Part shown: positions 1-11,159 of the stretch, piece by piece
How positions within the stretch are numbered: the stretch's first letter is position 1
How the letters are laid out: each line of letters begins with the position of its first letter
Assembly (NCBI GenBank): GCA_035235625.1
Contig: CP141148.1
Location: forward strand, 26,909,057-26,973,056
Source of the DNA: Saururus chinensis
Taxonomy: Eukaryota > Streptophyta > Magnoliopsida > Piperales > Saururaceae
DNA: 64,000 nt
Direction of reading: 5' to 3'
The notes under the pieces: model-generated
What the model saw: only the letters and a program-made list of their open reading frames with translations
The model's database searches: none
Told to the model about the DNA's origin: nothing
Made by a program: the position numbers and the translations under genes

Positions 1-521
1 GGCCTTTGTTGACACAAAATCGCCATTGTTGGGTGCTTTCCACGACCGATTTCAACGTCTTGCAACCAACCGAGTACTTCTTAGCCACTAGCCAACCTTC
101 AGTGAGTAGTTATCGACTTCTGGTCGCACCGCCATTTATGTTGGCACAACATTTCTCCCGGCCACCCCTAGTGTGCCGTCGTGGATCGCAGATTTTGCCG
201 CTTTGACATCTGACACCCCATTTGGCCGTGAGTAGTTCCGGCGCTTCTTAAATCCTCAGGACATCAACTCTCTTAGCTAGGCAATGCCTTTGGCCGCTAA
301 CTCCGCTGCCGATGCCGCCACCATTGTGTGCTCGCCATCAAACGTCATGATTACGAGGTAGGGGAGCTTTGAACTCGTAATTTCATGATAGCATGCTTTG
401 AATGAGTAGCAGCATGCTAGGACTATATGATTGAATGCTATAGATATTAGATCATGATCCATTTGCATGATGTAAGATGATGAATTATGCCATGTTGAAA
501 TGCATATGACATGCATGTGGG
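1..521. other. no gene recognised; probable retroelement debris
   Basis: No reading frame with a recognisable domain is seen on either strand. The base composition is more even here than in the AT-rich repeats that follow. The stretch probably belongs to the same decayed retroelement as the next 3 kb, but this is inference only. Confidence 0.3.
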
Positions 522-581
522 TTGTATGTATGTTTGAATTACGTTGGTAAGCTTGGGCTGTATGTATGTTTGAATTACATT

Positions 582-1020
582 GGTAAGCTTTGTATGTGGT
601 TTGAGTATGTGCTAGTGATGGCTAGCATGTTTGTTGGTAAGCTTCGTATGTTGATTGAGTATGTACTAGTGATGGCTAGCGTGTTCGTTGGTAAGCTTCG
701 TATGTGGTTTGAGTATGTGCTAGTGATGGCTAGCGTGTTTGGTGGTATGCTTCGTATGTGGTTTGAGTATGTGCTAGTGATGGCTAGCGTGTTTGTTGGT
801 ATGCTTCGTATGTGGTTTGAGTATGTGTTGTGATGGCTAGCGTGTTTATTAGTATGCTTCGTATGTTGATTGAGTATGTGCTAGTGATGGCTAGCATGTT
901 TGTTGGTAAGCTTCGTATGTTGATTGAGTATGTGCTAGTGATGACTAGCGTGTTCGTTGGTAAGCTTTGTATGTGGTTTGAGTATGTGCTAGTGATGGCT
1001 AGCGTGTTTGTTAGTAAGTT
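582..1020. repeat. 54-bp minisatellite, about 8 copies
   Basis: A unit beginning GGTAAGCTTCGTATG recurs at about 582, 636, 690, 744, 798, 851, 905 and 959. The period is 54 bp with one small deletion near 828. Each unit carries a CTAGTGATGGCTAGC-like core. Because 54 is a multiple of 3, the plus strand stays open and reads as an 18-residue repeat, which makes two long but meaningless frames (522-833 and 830-1213). Confidence 0.9.
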
Positions 1021-1814
1021 TCATATGTGTATGTATGCGCTAGAGCTATGCATGTATGAAAGTATGTGTATGTTATACGTATGTGTGATAGACATACGTA
1101 TGTATGATGGCTATTTGCCTATACTATGGATATGTGTAAGTGTATGTGGGCAGAGGTATGGGCAATGGACAGTAAGAAGTGATAGTGGGTTTTGTATGGA
1201 TGTGAATGTGTAAGCGTATGACGAATGTCAGAGGTTATGAGTATGATAGGAGAGGATTGGAGCGGTTTGTTTGGATCAGAGTGTATGTTGGGGAATCATC
1301 AGACAATAAGAGTGTACATAATTGTACAAGCATAATGTACAAATTATGAAGTGAAAAGTAAGCTCAAGAAGTAAGGTATTAGTAAGAGGGTGATAACTTG
1401 GTTTGGCTCTAAGGAGCTTAGTTTGATGATGTCAGTATAAGATGATTTGACCATAAGGTGGATGGCGGAGTATGTAAGACTGTAATATTTTGGTGTACGA
1501 TGAGTTTGAGCATGATATGGACGGGTTAAGCGAAGTCTGCTGCCCTGACGAACTAGGGTTTCGATCGAGCTTAGCTTCAGTTTGATCAGTTGAGGACTGT
1601 GAATTTGTTTGGCATAATTGTACCACATAATTTACTTAATTCAAACTTGAATTATAAACACAGTTAATGATAGTGTTGTGAGTTTGAGACTTGAGGGTTC
1701 GATAGATTAAATTCTGTAGTTGAGCTAGCCGATAATGAGTCGGCTGAGCATTTCTCATGTCTTGTCATGGTGTTTATCCTACGGGATGTTGTCTGTGTGT
1801 TGTATAGAGCACTA

Positions 1815-1990
1815 GACATCTAATGCTCTGTTGAGGGCAATATATGTTTTCGATTTGGTCTGTGTTCTATATTAAGCCCAGACATCTAATGCTCTGTTGA
1901 GAGCGATGTATGTTTTCTATTTGGTCTGTGTGTTGTATTAAGGCCAGACGTTTGATGCTCTATTGAGAGCGCTGTATGATTTTCGCCCAA
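1815..1990. repeat. 66-bp tandem repeat, about 2.5 copies
   Basis: The motif TCTAATGCTCTGTTGAG followed by a TTTGGTCTGTGT segment starts near 1815, 1881 and 1946. It runs straight into a second short-period array, so this 1.8-2.7 kb stretch is a patchwork of local duplications. Confidence 0.75.
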
Positions 1991-2145
1991 GAGTGACACT
2001 GTATGTTTCTGCCCAAGTGGCATTTCCGCCCAAGAGTGACACTGTATATTTTTGCCCAAGTGGCATTGTATGATCCCAAGAGGCACTGTATGATTCTGCC
2101 CAATAGTGGCATTGGCACTATAAGACCCATTATGGTGGGCAATTG
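1985..2145. repeat. short tandem repeat based on GCCCAAGTGGCA
   Basis: GCCCAAGAGTGACACTGTAT and GCCCAAGTGGCATT variants alternate several times between 1985 and 2130. Units of about 20-40 bp are imperfect. Frames across it on both strands reflect the repeat only. Confidence 0.7.
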
Positions 2146-2374
2146 TATGACCCCTAATGTGTGGGTGTTTATGTTTGCGTGCTTATGTAAGTAGTATCAT
2201 GGACCTGCTCTTACTTGTTTGATCCTGTGCCCCATGAGCACTAGTGTGCCTTACCTTCCGAAAAGTCTAGGGCATCTAGTCACTCCCCGGAGGTTAAGGT
2301 GATGCCCCAGTGACATTCTTTTCCTTTTCGACGCTAGAGCTTATTAGTTGCAATGAGCTTTAGTGGTCGATAGT

Positions 2375-2690
2375 ATGTATACACCTGTAAGAGTATGAGT
2401 ATGAGCAAGACTGTAAGAGTATGAGTAAGTGTATGACTATAAGAGTATGAGTATGAGCACGACTGTAAGAGTATGAGTAAGACTGTAAGAGTGTAATTCT
2501 GAACAAGACTGTAAGTGTATGCTTCTGAGTAAGACAGTAAGTGTAAGATGTATGAGTAAGGTCATACGAGTAAGTGTATGATTGTGCGAGTAAGGTCGTA
2601 CAAGTATGTGTAAGTTGTATGAGTATGCGTACGATGGTATGAGTAAGTTTGTAAGACCTTGGATAAGGGTGTTTGTGTAAGTTTAATTTG
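2375..2690. repeat. degenerate GTAAGAGTATGAGTA simple repeat
   Basis: Roughly 300 bases are built from variants of GTAAGAGTATGAGTA and GAGTAAGT. A pair of 28-bp repeats (TTTGGCACAATGGTGCAT) follows at 2700-2755. No coding potential is credible here. Confidence 0.75.
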
Positions 2691-2859
2691 GTGGTATGAT
2701 TTTGGCACAATGGTGCATTTGGTATGTTTTTGGCACGATGGTGCATTTGGCATTGATTGTATGTGTATAAGCATTGTTATGATATGCATGTTTGCTTCAT
2801 GTTTGAATTGCATTAACGCATCTATGTATGGAGTTACTGAGTTCACTGTTTAGAACTCC

Positions 2860-3416
2860 CTTACTGGGTATTTTCCTACTGAGTATGAAAATACTCATTA
2901 CCCTACTTTTTAGCCTCGTTGTTCGGGAGGCCTTTGTAGGTTTGTGATGGAGAGCTTCAGGAGATGGATGCTCATTTCAGCGGTGGATTGATTCCCATTG
3001 ACTCAGGTTTATGCTTGACTTACTATGAGTAGTATTTGTGCCACAATCTGATGTATTGGGTGAGACGAGTATTAAGATGTTTATGTATTCTGGACTTTAG
3101 TTTAGATTAGACTGTGGACTGTTATGGGACTTGCACTTAGGGATGCCCAGTAGAGATTTGTATTTAAAGTCTATGATCATAGCAATTTATTCGTACGTTT
3201 GTTTTTGAGTAACGCCTGTGGATGTTTAGTTTGGTCGTACAATGTTTGATCAAAATTGTAAACATTTGTATAGGAAAACTTGGTGTTATGTTTTAAATTA
3301 TAAAAACTATTTTTACAGGTTTCGTATTCATCATTTTTCCCGATTTATAGCAGTTATATTGCAAAACTTTTCAATGAATTTTGAGGAAAATGTATGAAAA
3401 ATCTCGGGCATTACAC
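2860..3416 (+). mobile_element. 3' end of an LTR, probably Ty3-gypsy type (solo or remnant)
   Basis: The stretch ends in CTCGGGCATTACA after an AT-rich tail. This resembles the 3' termini of plant Ty3-gypsy LTRs that close in GTTACA or ATTACA. No primer binding site follows, so it is a 3' LTR end or a solo LTR. The 5' edge cannot be placed; the minisatellites upstream may lie inside the same long LTR. The call rests on terminal resemblance only. Confidence 0.35.
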
Positions 3417-5084
3417 TTGTATACAATTTGTATTGTGTTGATAACAGGAAAATTTGGTTGTGATTTTATACGTACCATATAAAGTAGTTATTTTGATTAA
3501 TTGTTTAATCTATTATTTTTGTTATTTATTGTTTATGAATTAAGTGAATAGAGATGGCGGGAGAAATGGTTAGTTTTTTGCTCCACCATGAAGAGGTATT
3601 AGAGGGATTATTCATCAAGAAACTTTCTACTTATGATGAACTTGCAAGCAACTAGCTAAGTTGGGTAGGATCGAAGGAGATGAAAAATTATGATAAAGTC
3701 TCATCTTTCAATATTTGGATTGAGATCAACTCTAGTACGTGTAGAAGAGGATGAGGCTTCATTTAGACAAATGTTTCACCATTCATCTCATGTATTTATG
3801 TTCGAGCGATTTCTCGAAAAAGAGGCCTGAGTGCCTAGTGAAGGGCGCAGTGCAAGTAGGAGCTCACGCATGAGCTCTCAAAGAAATGTGACCAGTGGAA
3901 GGCACATGCAAATGTTAGTGGAATTTATTCATGACAGTAGCATCAAATGAACGTCATAGGTAGTCTGAACATATTGACGATGGAAGTGAACCTAATTTGA
4001 GGGAAGGTTTCTTAAGATGTGAATCCTATGTGAATTTTGTGTATAATATGTAAGGTACACATCACATGCACATGTGGCATTTAGGCCTTGGAATGTCACA
4101 TGAGGCTTGGAATCTTTTAGTTCTCGTTTATTATTTATATGATTTTTATTTTATTTTTTATAGCTAGGTTTAGCATAATAGACGTATAACTAACACCGTT
4201 AACACCTATACTTTGGGTGAGGTCTTATTAGCTTCATGTCAGTCGATCATCAGCCACCATGAGGATGCCCTTCATAGTTTGCCACTAACATTCATAGACA
4301 TTATCCCACTGTCGAGGCATGCATCATACACAAATATTTCAACATTTGTAGCACCTGGCTCTCCTCCTTTATTTTCACAAGCTTCAGTTGTGCATGATCA
4401 ACCACGTTCATTATCTTCAGTTGCTCTAGATTACGAGTATTTACTAGACAACAACAGGCAACTTGTGTCGATCCTATCCCATTATTTTTAGAGGTGTGTT
4501 TGGGTGAGCTATTTGTTATTTATGTAGACCAGGAGGATCAGGAGGAGCTAGTAGAGCATTGTCGGGGTCGAGGTCATAGGGGTAGCAGAGGTAGAGCTAA
4601 TTAGAGTTGTTATATACTTGTTTTGTAAACCAAACATTTTGAGTACATTGTATCTAATTTATATATTTTATAGCCTTTCTAATCACTCAATGTGTTGCTT
4701 ATATAAGGGTCATTTATGGGTTTAATGATCTAGAAAAAATTTCAATTTGATTTCATCATTTGCAAGGACAAAATTAGTTTATACTACAACTTGAGTAAAA
4801 AAAAAGGTCAAGGGATGTGAGGACGAAATCTACCTATTAAGGAAGATTTTGTCCTTCATAAGGATGAAATATGCCCATATAGAAGAATTCATCTTTAGAA
4901 GGATGAAATCTACCTATAAGGAAGAAATCAACTTAAAATGAATTTTTTTTAAAAAAAAGGCATGCAGGCCAAAATGAACATCATTTTTGTACTTATTTTT
5001 CTCTCTCTGTTCTTTTGGTAAATATTTTTTTAATATTATTTATATAATTTTCCCTCACGATAACATTAGTAAAATAGAGTCTCT
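3417..5084. other. no gene recognised; decayed repeats
   Basis: Stop-rich in all frames. A short stretch near 4545-4604 would encode an Arg/Gly-rich tail (RGRGHRGSRGRAN), a type common at the ends of plant transposase-like proteins, but no domain precedes it. At 4795-4945 a short GGATGAAAT-type motif repeats several times. Confidence 0.3.
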
Positions 5085-6105
5085 TACAATTCATATTGGA
5101 TGTGCATGTCACATAATTAATTTATTTTTTGAAGATAGTTTAAATGTAGCTAAACCTCATCTTCAATTAATTAAAAATACTTTGTTACATATCACTTCTT
5201 CACCCTCTAGAATACAAAAATATAAAGGCTTGTTTAAATTGCATGGTAAGAAATATAGAAAAGTGCAATTTGTTCACCATAGATGGAATCTTGTGAAGTA
5301 TTAGAAAATTTAAGCATAAGACTAGATAAAAGTTACCTAACCTAGGACTTAATGAAGGTTATTTTTCCTTTTTTTATTTATTTGCTACATTTTCTGTCTA
5401 TTTTTTATAATGTTACTAAAGATTTATCAGGAGTTTAATATCTACTTCTTGTTCAATACTAAACTACTTGATGACATATCTATAGAGATAAATTATGAAT
5501 TGGTCTTCCATCTCTTTAATTTATTGTTTAGGGGCACTAATGAAGGTCATTTTGTCATTTTTATTTGTTTGATGCATTTTCTATCAATATTTTATAGTGC
5601 TACTCCTTGTTCAATTCTATAATGAAACTTATTAATTTGAAAGTTACAGAAATAATGAAACTTTTGCACATCTTGTAGTAGAAATGGAAGCAAAAATTAA
5701 TAAATATTGGCCAGAAGGTGAACAAATTTTAATTGATGGGAGTGCTATTTTAGGTTCTTTATAATACATATGAAATAAATCAATAAATATGGGTCAAGAT
5801 GAAATAAATCAACTTCTTCTATTGCTATGCATCCTCTTCCACAAAACTCTAATTATTCTAATAGTAATAAATTAACTATTTATTTATATTTTTTATAGAG
5901 GTAGAACATAGTAATTTGAATGTTTTAACTTGGTGGCAAACACATGGAAAGATCTATCCTGTGTTGTCTGACCCCCCAATGTTCATAGTAGCATCGATAG
6001 GAATATGCTTTTAGTGTAGCGCTAGGGTGTTAGACAATATACGAAGTCGACTAAAGCCTCATGCGGTGGAGAGATCCATTTGTTTTGAAGGACTGGTTTA
6101 TACAT
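5085..6105 (+). pseudogene. hAT superfamily transposase, decayed fragment
   Basis: Three blocks in order match hAT (Ac/Tam3) transposases. First, a segment at 5085-5300 reads IGCACHIINLFFEDSLN, then an SSPSRIQKYK-like block and a HHRWN block equivalent to the conserved TRWN. Second, at 5680-5760 there is MEAKINKYWPEG, as found before the dimerisation region. Third, at 5895-5975 there is LNVLTWWQTHGKIYPVLS, the hAT C-terminal dimerisation motif, followed near 6015-6095 by RVLDNIRSRLKPHAVE. Frameshifts, stops and an internal duplication (about 5350-5425 against 5538-5608) separate the blocks. The N-terminal BED finger is not seen and no terminal inverted repeats were identified. It cannot encode an active protein. 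Confidence 0.8.
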
Positions 6106-7323
6106 CCTCTTTTTCTTTTTGATAACCACATAGAACCTGTAGGAGTGGCAATGGGCCTGGATCGCAGGACACTTTGGGAGAATCGGGCCCTCTGAGGTCA
6201 AGGGTGGCCCCGGCTTTTTAATATTTTAATATTTAAAAAATAACATACAAAGAATAAGTACACAATAAGGTTAGCACTCACTCACCTCTCTAACTTGGGA
6301 GCTTGTGTGCCCTTTGTTATGCATCACACCACCGCTGCATCTGGAATTAGATGAATTAGGTGACTATCATCCAACACCTGGCCTTCCTCCATATTTTGAT
6401 GCTACTACAAACATTGGAGAGGGGGGGGGGGGGGGGGAGTAAATCACAAGCTAAGGCAGACAACACAAGATAGTTCTTTTTATTTGTCCGCAACCAACCT
6501 AAAACATTAAAATTTCTAATTTCTTCCTCAGTGATAAAAGAATCAAAATCAACAAGTAAATATATAAGTAATTCATTAGTAATATTAATCACAAGGCATA
6601 GTCGAAGAAGAAAAAGTTGGTTCATTTTATCTTGACCCAACTGATAGTAGAAAAAATGTATAAAGTATAAAAAGTAGTTTCTACCCTACTATATAGATCT
6701 TTATTTATAAGCATTGTGACTCATGTTTGAACGTATGCTATCCATTTCTTTTTGTACACCTTCTAATCTTACTCTAGGTCATTACAGTCCCTAAACAGCA
6801 AGAATGCTTGAGATGATTTTTGATGAGTTTTAACTCTAGGTTATTACTAAAAAAGTAAATCAAATGAATAGGAGACCATATTTATTGAATTTTGCCTCCA
6901 TTTTTTTCCTTTAAATGAGAATTTTTTTTACTACTTCAATAATTTTTAATGGAATAATTAAGATCCGTCAGCTTGGGGGGAAGGTGAATTTCCTCCCCTA
7001 CTACTGTGAGCTGGTTGATATGCGTCGAACGTATATGCACAAGTTATTCATACATGTATCCCATAATTAAATAAAAAATAGGTAAAATATCAACAAATAG
7101 AAATCAGGATCATCAAATCTTCTAATAGAAAATCTCTAATTGAATATGAGGTTTGACTATGTTTAAACCATTTTGAACAAATAGATTCATTATATGACAT
7201 GGACACTTAATATATAACAAAAGAGACTACTTAATTAGATTTGAAAGTTCTACAACTATTTCCTGCATTAGTCAAATTATCTTGTTCAATAAATTCAATT
7301 ATATCTTTAAACATTCATTTAAA
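6106..7323. other. no gene recognised; contains an 18-bp G run
   Basis: AT-rich sequence without coding features. A run of 18 G at 6421-6438 is the only marked feature; on the minus strand it makes a false poly-proline frame. Confidence 0.5.
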
Positions 7324-7380
7324 CACTTAAGTGTGGAGTTATGATGGGATCCGGTTCATTAGTGCTAGTATAATCGCACT
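7324..7380 (-). pseudogene. 5S rRNA, truncated copy (5' half only)
   Basis: On the minus strand this carries the 5' part of plant 5S rRNA (rc of GATGGGATCCGGTTCATTAG with TAATCGCAC at the 5' end). The 3' half is missing and unrelated AT-rich DNA abuts it. It forms the left end of a six-member relict array and is followed by the same 230-bp spacer as the others. Confidence 0.75.
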
Positions 7381-7612
7381 CGTACACCCTTGTGCGCAAA
7401 ATCAATTTATTTCCTTGGACCTCCCCCGACTTGCGCTTGGTCCGCAGCGGCCGCCCCCTTCCACTGGCCCACGGGAGAAGGCCCCTCAAAGAAGATAGAG
7501 GCAGCCCGGCCGTTTCTACTGGCAGAACTAGGAAAAAATTGTAAGCAACTCAACCCGGCAGGCCTGAAAACCGCCACTTGCAGATGTCAAACCAACAAAA
7601 ATGTAAAAGAGA

Positions 7613-7679
7613 AGGGTGCAACACGAGGACTTCCCAGGAGGATGGGATCTGGTGCATTAGTGCTAGTATGATCTCACAC
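7613..7679 (-). pseudogene. 5S rRNA with internal deletion
   Basis: Both ends of a 5S gene are present (AGGGTGCAACACGAGGACTT at the 3' end, TAGTATGATCTCAC at the 5' end). About 53 internal bases, including the A-box region of the internal promoter, are gone. The copy is 67 bp long. Flanking spacers match those of the other units. Confidence 0.85.
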
Positions 7680-7910
7680 GTACACCCTTGTGCGCAAAAT
7701 GAATTTATTTCCTTTGGCCTCCCTCAACTTGTGCTTGGTCCGCGTGGCCGGCCCCCTTCGGCGACCCCACAGGAGAAGGACCCTCAACAAAGATAGAGGC
7801 AACCCGGCCATTTCTACGGGAAGAACTAGGAAAAAAAACTATAAGCAACCCGACCCGGTGGGACTGAAAATCGCCGCTCACAGATGTCCAACCAGCAAAA
7901 AGTAAAAGAG

Positions 7911-8027
7911 AGGGGTGCAACACAAGGACTTCCCAGGAGGTCACCCTAGTACTACTCTCACAGACAAGCACACTTAACTCCGGAGTTTTGATGGGATCCA
8001 GTGCATTAGTGCTAGTATGATCGCACC
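7911..8027 (-). rRNA. 5S rRNA, nearly full-length relict copy
   Basis: This matches plant 5S rRNA on the minus strand over its whole length, with a 4-base deletion (CACCCTAG for CACCCATCCTAG) and scattered changes. Directly downstream (plus-strand left side) the transcript would run into CCTCTCTTTTAC, a T-rich Pol III stop. About 30 bases upstream of the predicted start there is an ATAAATT box, as in plant 5S promoters. The repeat unit is about 350 bp (120 gene plus 230 spacer). Whether it is transcribed is doubtful. Confidence 0.8.
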
Positions 8028-8260
8028 TGTACACCCTTGTGCGCAAAATCAATTTATTTCCTTCGGCCTCCCTTAACTTGCACTTGGTCCACCGCGGATG
8101 GCCCCCTTCCGCTGGCCCATGGGAGAAGGCCCCTCAAAGAAGATAGAGGCAACCAGGACATTTCTACAGGAAGAACTAGAAAAAAATTTATAAGCAACTC
8201 GACCTAGAGGGCATGAAAACCGCCACTAGCAGATGTCCAACCAGTAAAAATGTAAAAAAG

Positions 8261-8380
8261 AGGGGTGCAACACAAGGACTTCCCTGGAGGTCACCCATCC
8301 TAGTACTACTCTCGCAAACAAGCACACTTAACTATGGAGTTCTGATGGGATCGGTGCATAAATGCTACTATGATCACACC
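8261..8380 (-). rRNA. 5S rRNA, full-length relict copy
   Basis: A 120-bp copy covers the complete 5S sequence, including the conserved TCACCCATCCTAGTACTACT block. There are substitutions in the A-box region (CAAACAAGCACACTTAAC) and a deletion plus changes near the 5' end (GATCGGTGCATAAATGCTAC). The spacer on each side is shared with the neighbouring copies. Confidence 0.8.
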
Positions 8381-8613
8381 CGTACACCCTTGTGTGCAAA
8401 ATCTATTTATTTCCTTCGGCCTCCCTTGACTTGCGCTTGTTCCACCACGAACGGCCCCCTTTTGCTGGCCCACGAGAGAAGGCCTCTCAAAAAAGATAGA
8501 GGCAACCCGGCCATTTCTACGGGACGAACTAGGAAAAGCACTATAAGCAACTCGACCTGGCGAGCATGATAACCGCCCCTCGCGAATGTCCAACCAGCAA
8601 AAATGTAAAAAAG

Positions 8614-8664
8614 AGGGGCAGAGTTCTGATGGGATCCGGTGCATTAGTGCTAGTATGATCGCAC
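8614..8664 (-). pseudogene. 5S rRNA, 3' part deleted
   Basis: Only the 5' half (rc of GAGTTCTGATGGGATCCGGT through TGATCGCACC) remains. It is fused to four bases of the 3' terminus (AGGGG), so about 70 internal bases were lost. The copy lies between two normal spacers. Confidence 0.8.
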
Positions 8665-8898
8665 CCATACACCCTTGTACACAAAATCTCTTTATTTCCT
8701 TCGGCCTCCCTCAACTTGCGCTTGTTCCGCCGTGGACGGTCCCCTTCCGCTAGCCCATGGGAGAAGGCCTCTCACAAAAGATAGAGGCAACCCGGCCATT
8801 TCTACGGGAAGAACTAGGAAAAAAACGATAAGCAACTCGACCCGGCGGGCCTGAAAACCACCGCTCGCATATGTCCAACCAGGAAAAATGTAAAAGAG

Positions 8899-9018
8899 AG
8901 GGGTGCAACACGAGGACTTCCCAGGAGGTCACCCATCCTAGTACTACTCTCGTAGACAAGCATGCTTAACTGCAAAGTTTTGATGGGATCTGGTGCATTA
9001 GTGCTAGTATGATCGTAA
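8899..9018 (-). rRNA. 5S rRNA, full-length relict copy (right end of array)
   Basis: This is the best 3' half of the array (AGGGGTGCAACACGAGGACT and TCACCCATCCTAGTACTACT are intact). Changes elsewhere are largely of the kind left by decay of methylated CpG (GCATGC for GCACGC, CTGGTG for CCGGTG). No spacer follows on the right; unrelated DNA starts after 9018, so the upstream promoter of this copy is lost. Confidence 0.8.
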
Positions 9019-9107
9019 CTGTAAGTATATACATGTGTTACAAATCTCACTTTATAGATAAAGAATGGAAATTACAAAAGAGAATAATTTTAATTCTAAG
9101 TTAAATT

Positions 9108-10640
9108 AAGAGCTTGTCTCACATAGTTTTTGAACAGTTCGTCATTTGCATAAAAGAAGTGTTTCTCAGCATGCACAACATCTTCATGAGCTCCATTCGA
9201 TTTGCATCTCAATTGAAAGTGAAAGTGTTAAAAAGAGATGGAGGAGGTGCTCATGACACTTAGTTAGCTATGCTTGTTTAGGGTCCTTTGGGCCATGCTT
9301 TGGCATGTCGGCCAAAATGCATGATGTCGAATACCCCCACCTCAAACGCTTAAAAGTGTTTTGCATTCCAGATTCATGAGGAGAATTCACCTTAATTTTA
9401 TCATGTTTTGATACCATGGAAGTAGGTTGCATTTAATTCCTCGACATTGACCAATTCGGGAATACCCCATTTAGGAAAATCAAAGAAAGTTTTATTTTCA
9501 TTGGCGTGAGACTTGAGAGTTGAAAAGGAGGAGGCTTTGGGGGTGCAGGTTGGCCAAAGGAGATCTAATACAGTTGAACTTAATATCATGTTCAATTATT
9601 TAATATTTCTAAAGTCACATATACGAGAGAGGGTTTGAAGGTACAAATACCAGATCTCATGCGCCACGATAGCGACATCCAATACTATTTTGGTACACAC
9701 AGCCAAAATGTGACTATTATTTAATTATATTTTTTTATTTACACGGCCCTTGACATGGGTTGTAACCGCAATCTGGCAGGGTGGCAAGCCTACATGCCCT
9801 CGACCAACCACATGGGGGAATCGGCCATGCCCAAGCCCAAGCCCAAGGGCCAATAACCCTGGGCTACGGTTGACACGGGTTCAAACACATGGGGGTGCGT
9901 CCGCTGGCGGCTTGCCTCCCTATACCCTGTTTGAGCAAACGTGGTAGTGCCCAAATTAGTTTTTTTATTTTTTTTCAAGTAAGGGGGTAATTACAAAACT
10001 ACCCCCTATAAACTAAATTTAGGGTTCTCTTCACTCTTTCATCTACTGTACTCTTAATCTCTCTAATTTTTGTGTTAACTAAATTTAAAGATTTTTAAAG
10101 ATCTCAAAGACAAGTCTCAAGCCCTTCTTTCCAACTCTTAAGTCTCAACTCTCGATATATAAAGTAACTTATGATTTGAATTTTATGCTATGTGATTTTA
10201 ATTTTTCACTTTGATTTTCCTCTTAATTTGTTATTTTATTTTTAGAAATGACATCCTACTACAATGCCTCTTCCTCCTCCCACGCTAACAAAAATGAAGC
10301 CTTCATCATAATCGGATTATGAAGGGCTTCTATGATGTGGAGTACATGAAAAAAATTAAGGTAGATTCTCTTGACGGACCTAATGTGATTTTCACTTTTA
10401 AGCATTGGAGGTTGGGGTATTGGACATGAGCAAGTTCTTCTAAGCATGGCCCTAAGGACCCCAAACAAGCCTAGCTAAGTGCCATGCATGAGCACCCCTC
10501 CACCTCTTTGAGCACTTTAAATAAAGATGTAATCGGAGGGAGCTCGTGAAGAATGTTGTGTACACTTCTCTTTTGCAAAGTGACGCACTCTTTGAAAACT
10601 GTGAGATCTAGACAAACTCTCAACGGCATTCAACAAAATC
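9108..10640. repeat. long imperfect inverted repeat, about 320-bp arms
   Basis: The left arm (about 9108-9425) and the right arm (about 10316-10640) are reverse complements with many mismatches and small gaps. Examples: GTGCTCATG...TTAGCTAGGCTTGTTT-like blocks at 9252-9282 and 10452-10490; AATACCCCCACCTC at 9330 against an AATACCCCAACCTC complement near 10412; CTTGTCT...TTTTTGAACAG at 9113 against 10600-10625. The loop of about 890 bp holds no recognised gene. A separate direct repeat, CTCACTTTATAGATAAAGAATG, lies outside at 9043 and 10675. It could be two inverted insertions of one element or a foldback element. Confidence 0.7.
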
Positions 10641-11159
10641 TCGCACAACATTCATGCATGTGTTTTATAACTCACTTTATAGATAAAGAATGAAAATTAT
10701 ATAAGAGAATAATTTATTTCAATATAATTTAGAATATCCCCATAAACATGAATACTTTACATAATGCTTCTAATAATTTCCGTTATAGAACTTTTAAAAT
10801 CTCAATGTGTTTATTTTTAGGTATGTATGCCATATAATTAATCTATTTATTCAATTTGGTCTAAACCTTCATATTCATATAATTAAATATACTTGAAATT
10901 TATACATGGAATAACATTTATTGAATGTTAAAATTATGTGAGTAATTAGAGAATATCCGCTTCCGGTGGTTAATCATCTGGCTAATCGAATATACATAAT
11001 AGCATTATAAACATACAATATATAAAACACATTTTATCTCAACGATTAACCATTCGACTGATTGAATATATGTACAAAAATCATAAATCATAACTTAAAA
11101 GTAATCTCTAATGCATAACATGCGAGATTCATATAAATAATATGTTAAAAACACAACCA

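Larger units (their letters stand above)
7324..9018 (-). repeat. relict 5S rDNA tandem array (six copies, about 350-bp unit)
   Basis: Six 5S-derived segments alternate with a conserved spacer of about 230 bp. Each spacer begins near TACACCCTTGTGCGCAAAAT and holds GAAGATAGAGGCAACCCGGC, then a GATGTCCAACCAGCAAAAA block. All copies point to the minus strand, head to tail. Three are nearly full length and three carry large deletions. Such a short, mutated cluster is what is left of, or was thrown off from, a major 5S locus. Confidence 0.85.

Noticed and set aside
522-1213. Two open frames encoding an 18-residue repeat
   Set aside because: They exist because a 54-bp minisatellite is divisible by 3. 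No start context, domain or codon bias supports a gene.
4213-4491. 92-codon frame rich in Ser and His
   Set aside because: No recognisable domain. It may be a worn part of a transposase-like gene, but nothing firm supports it.
7324-9018. Cassandra-type retrotransposon LTRs, which carry 5S sequences
   Set aside because: Units are head to tail with a uniform 230-bp spacer, a T-run after the gene and a TATA-like box before it, as in 5S rDNA. No TG...CA ends or target duplications were seen.
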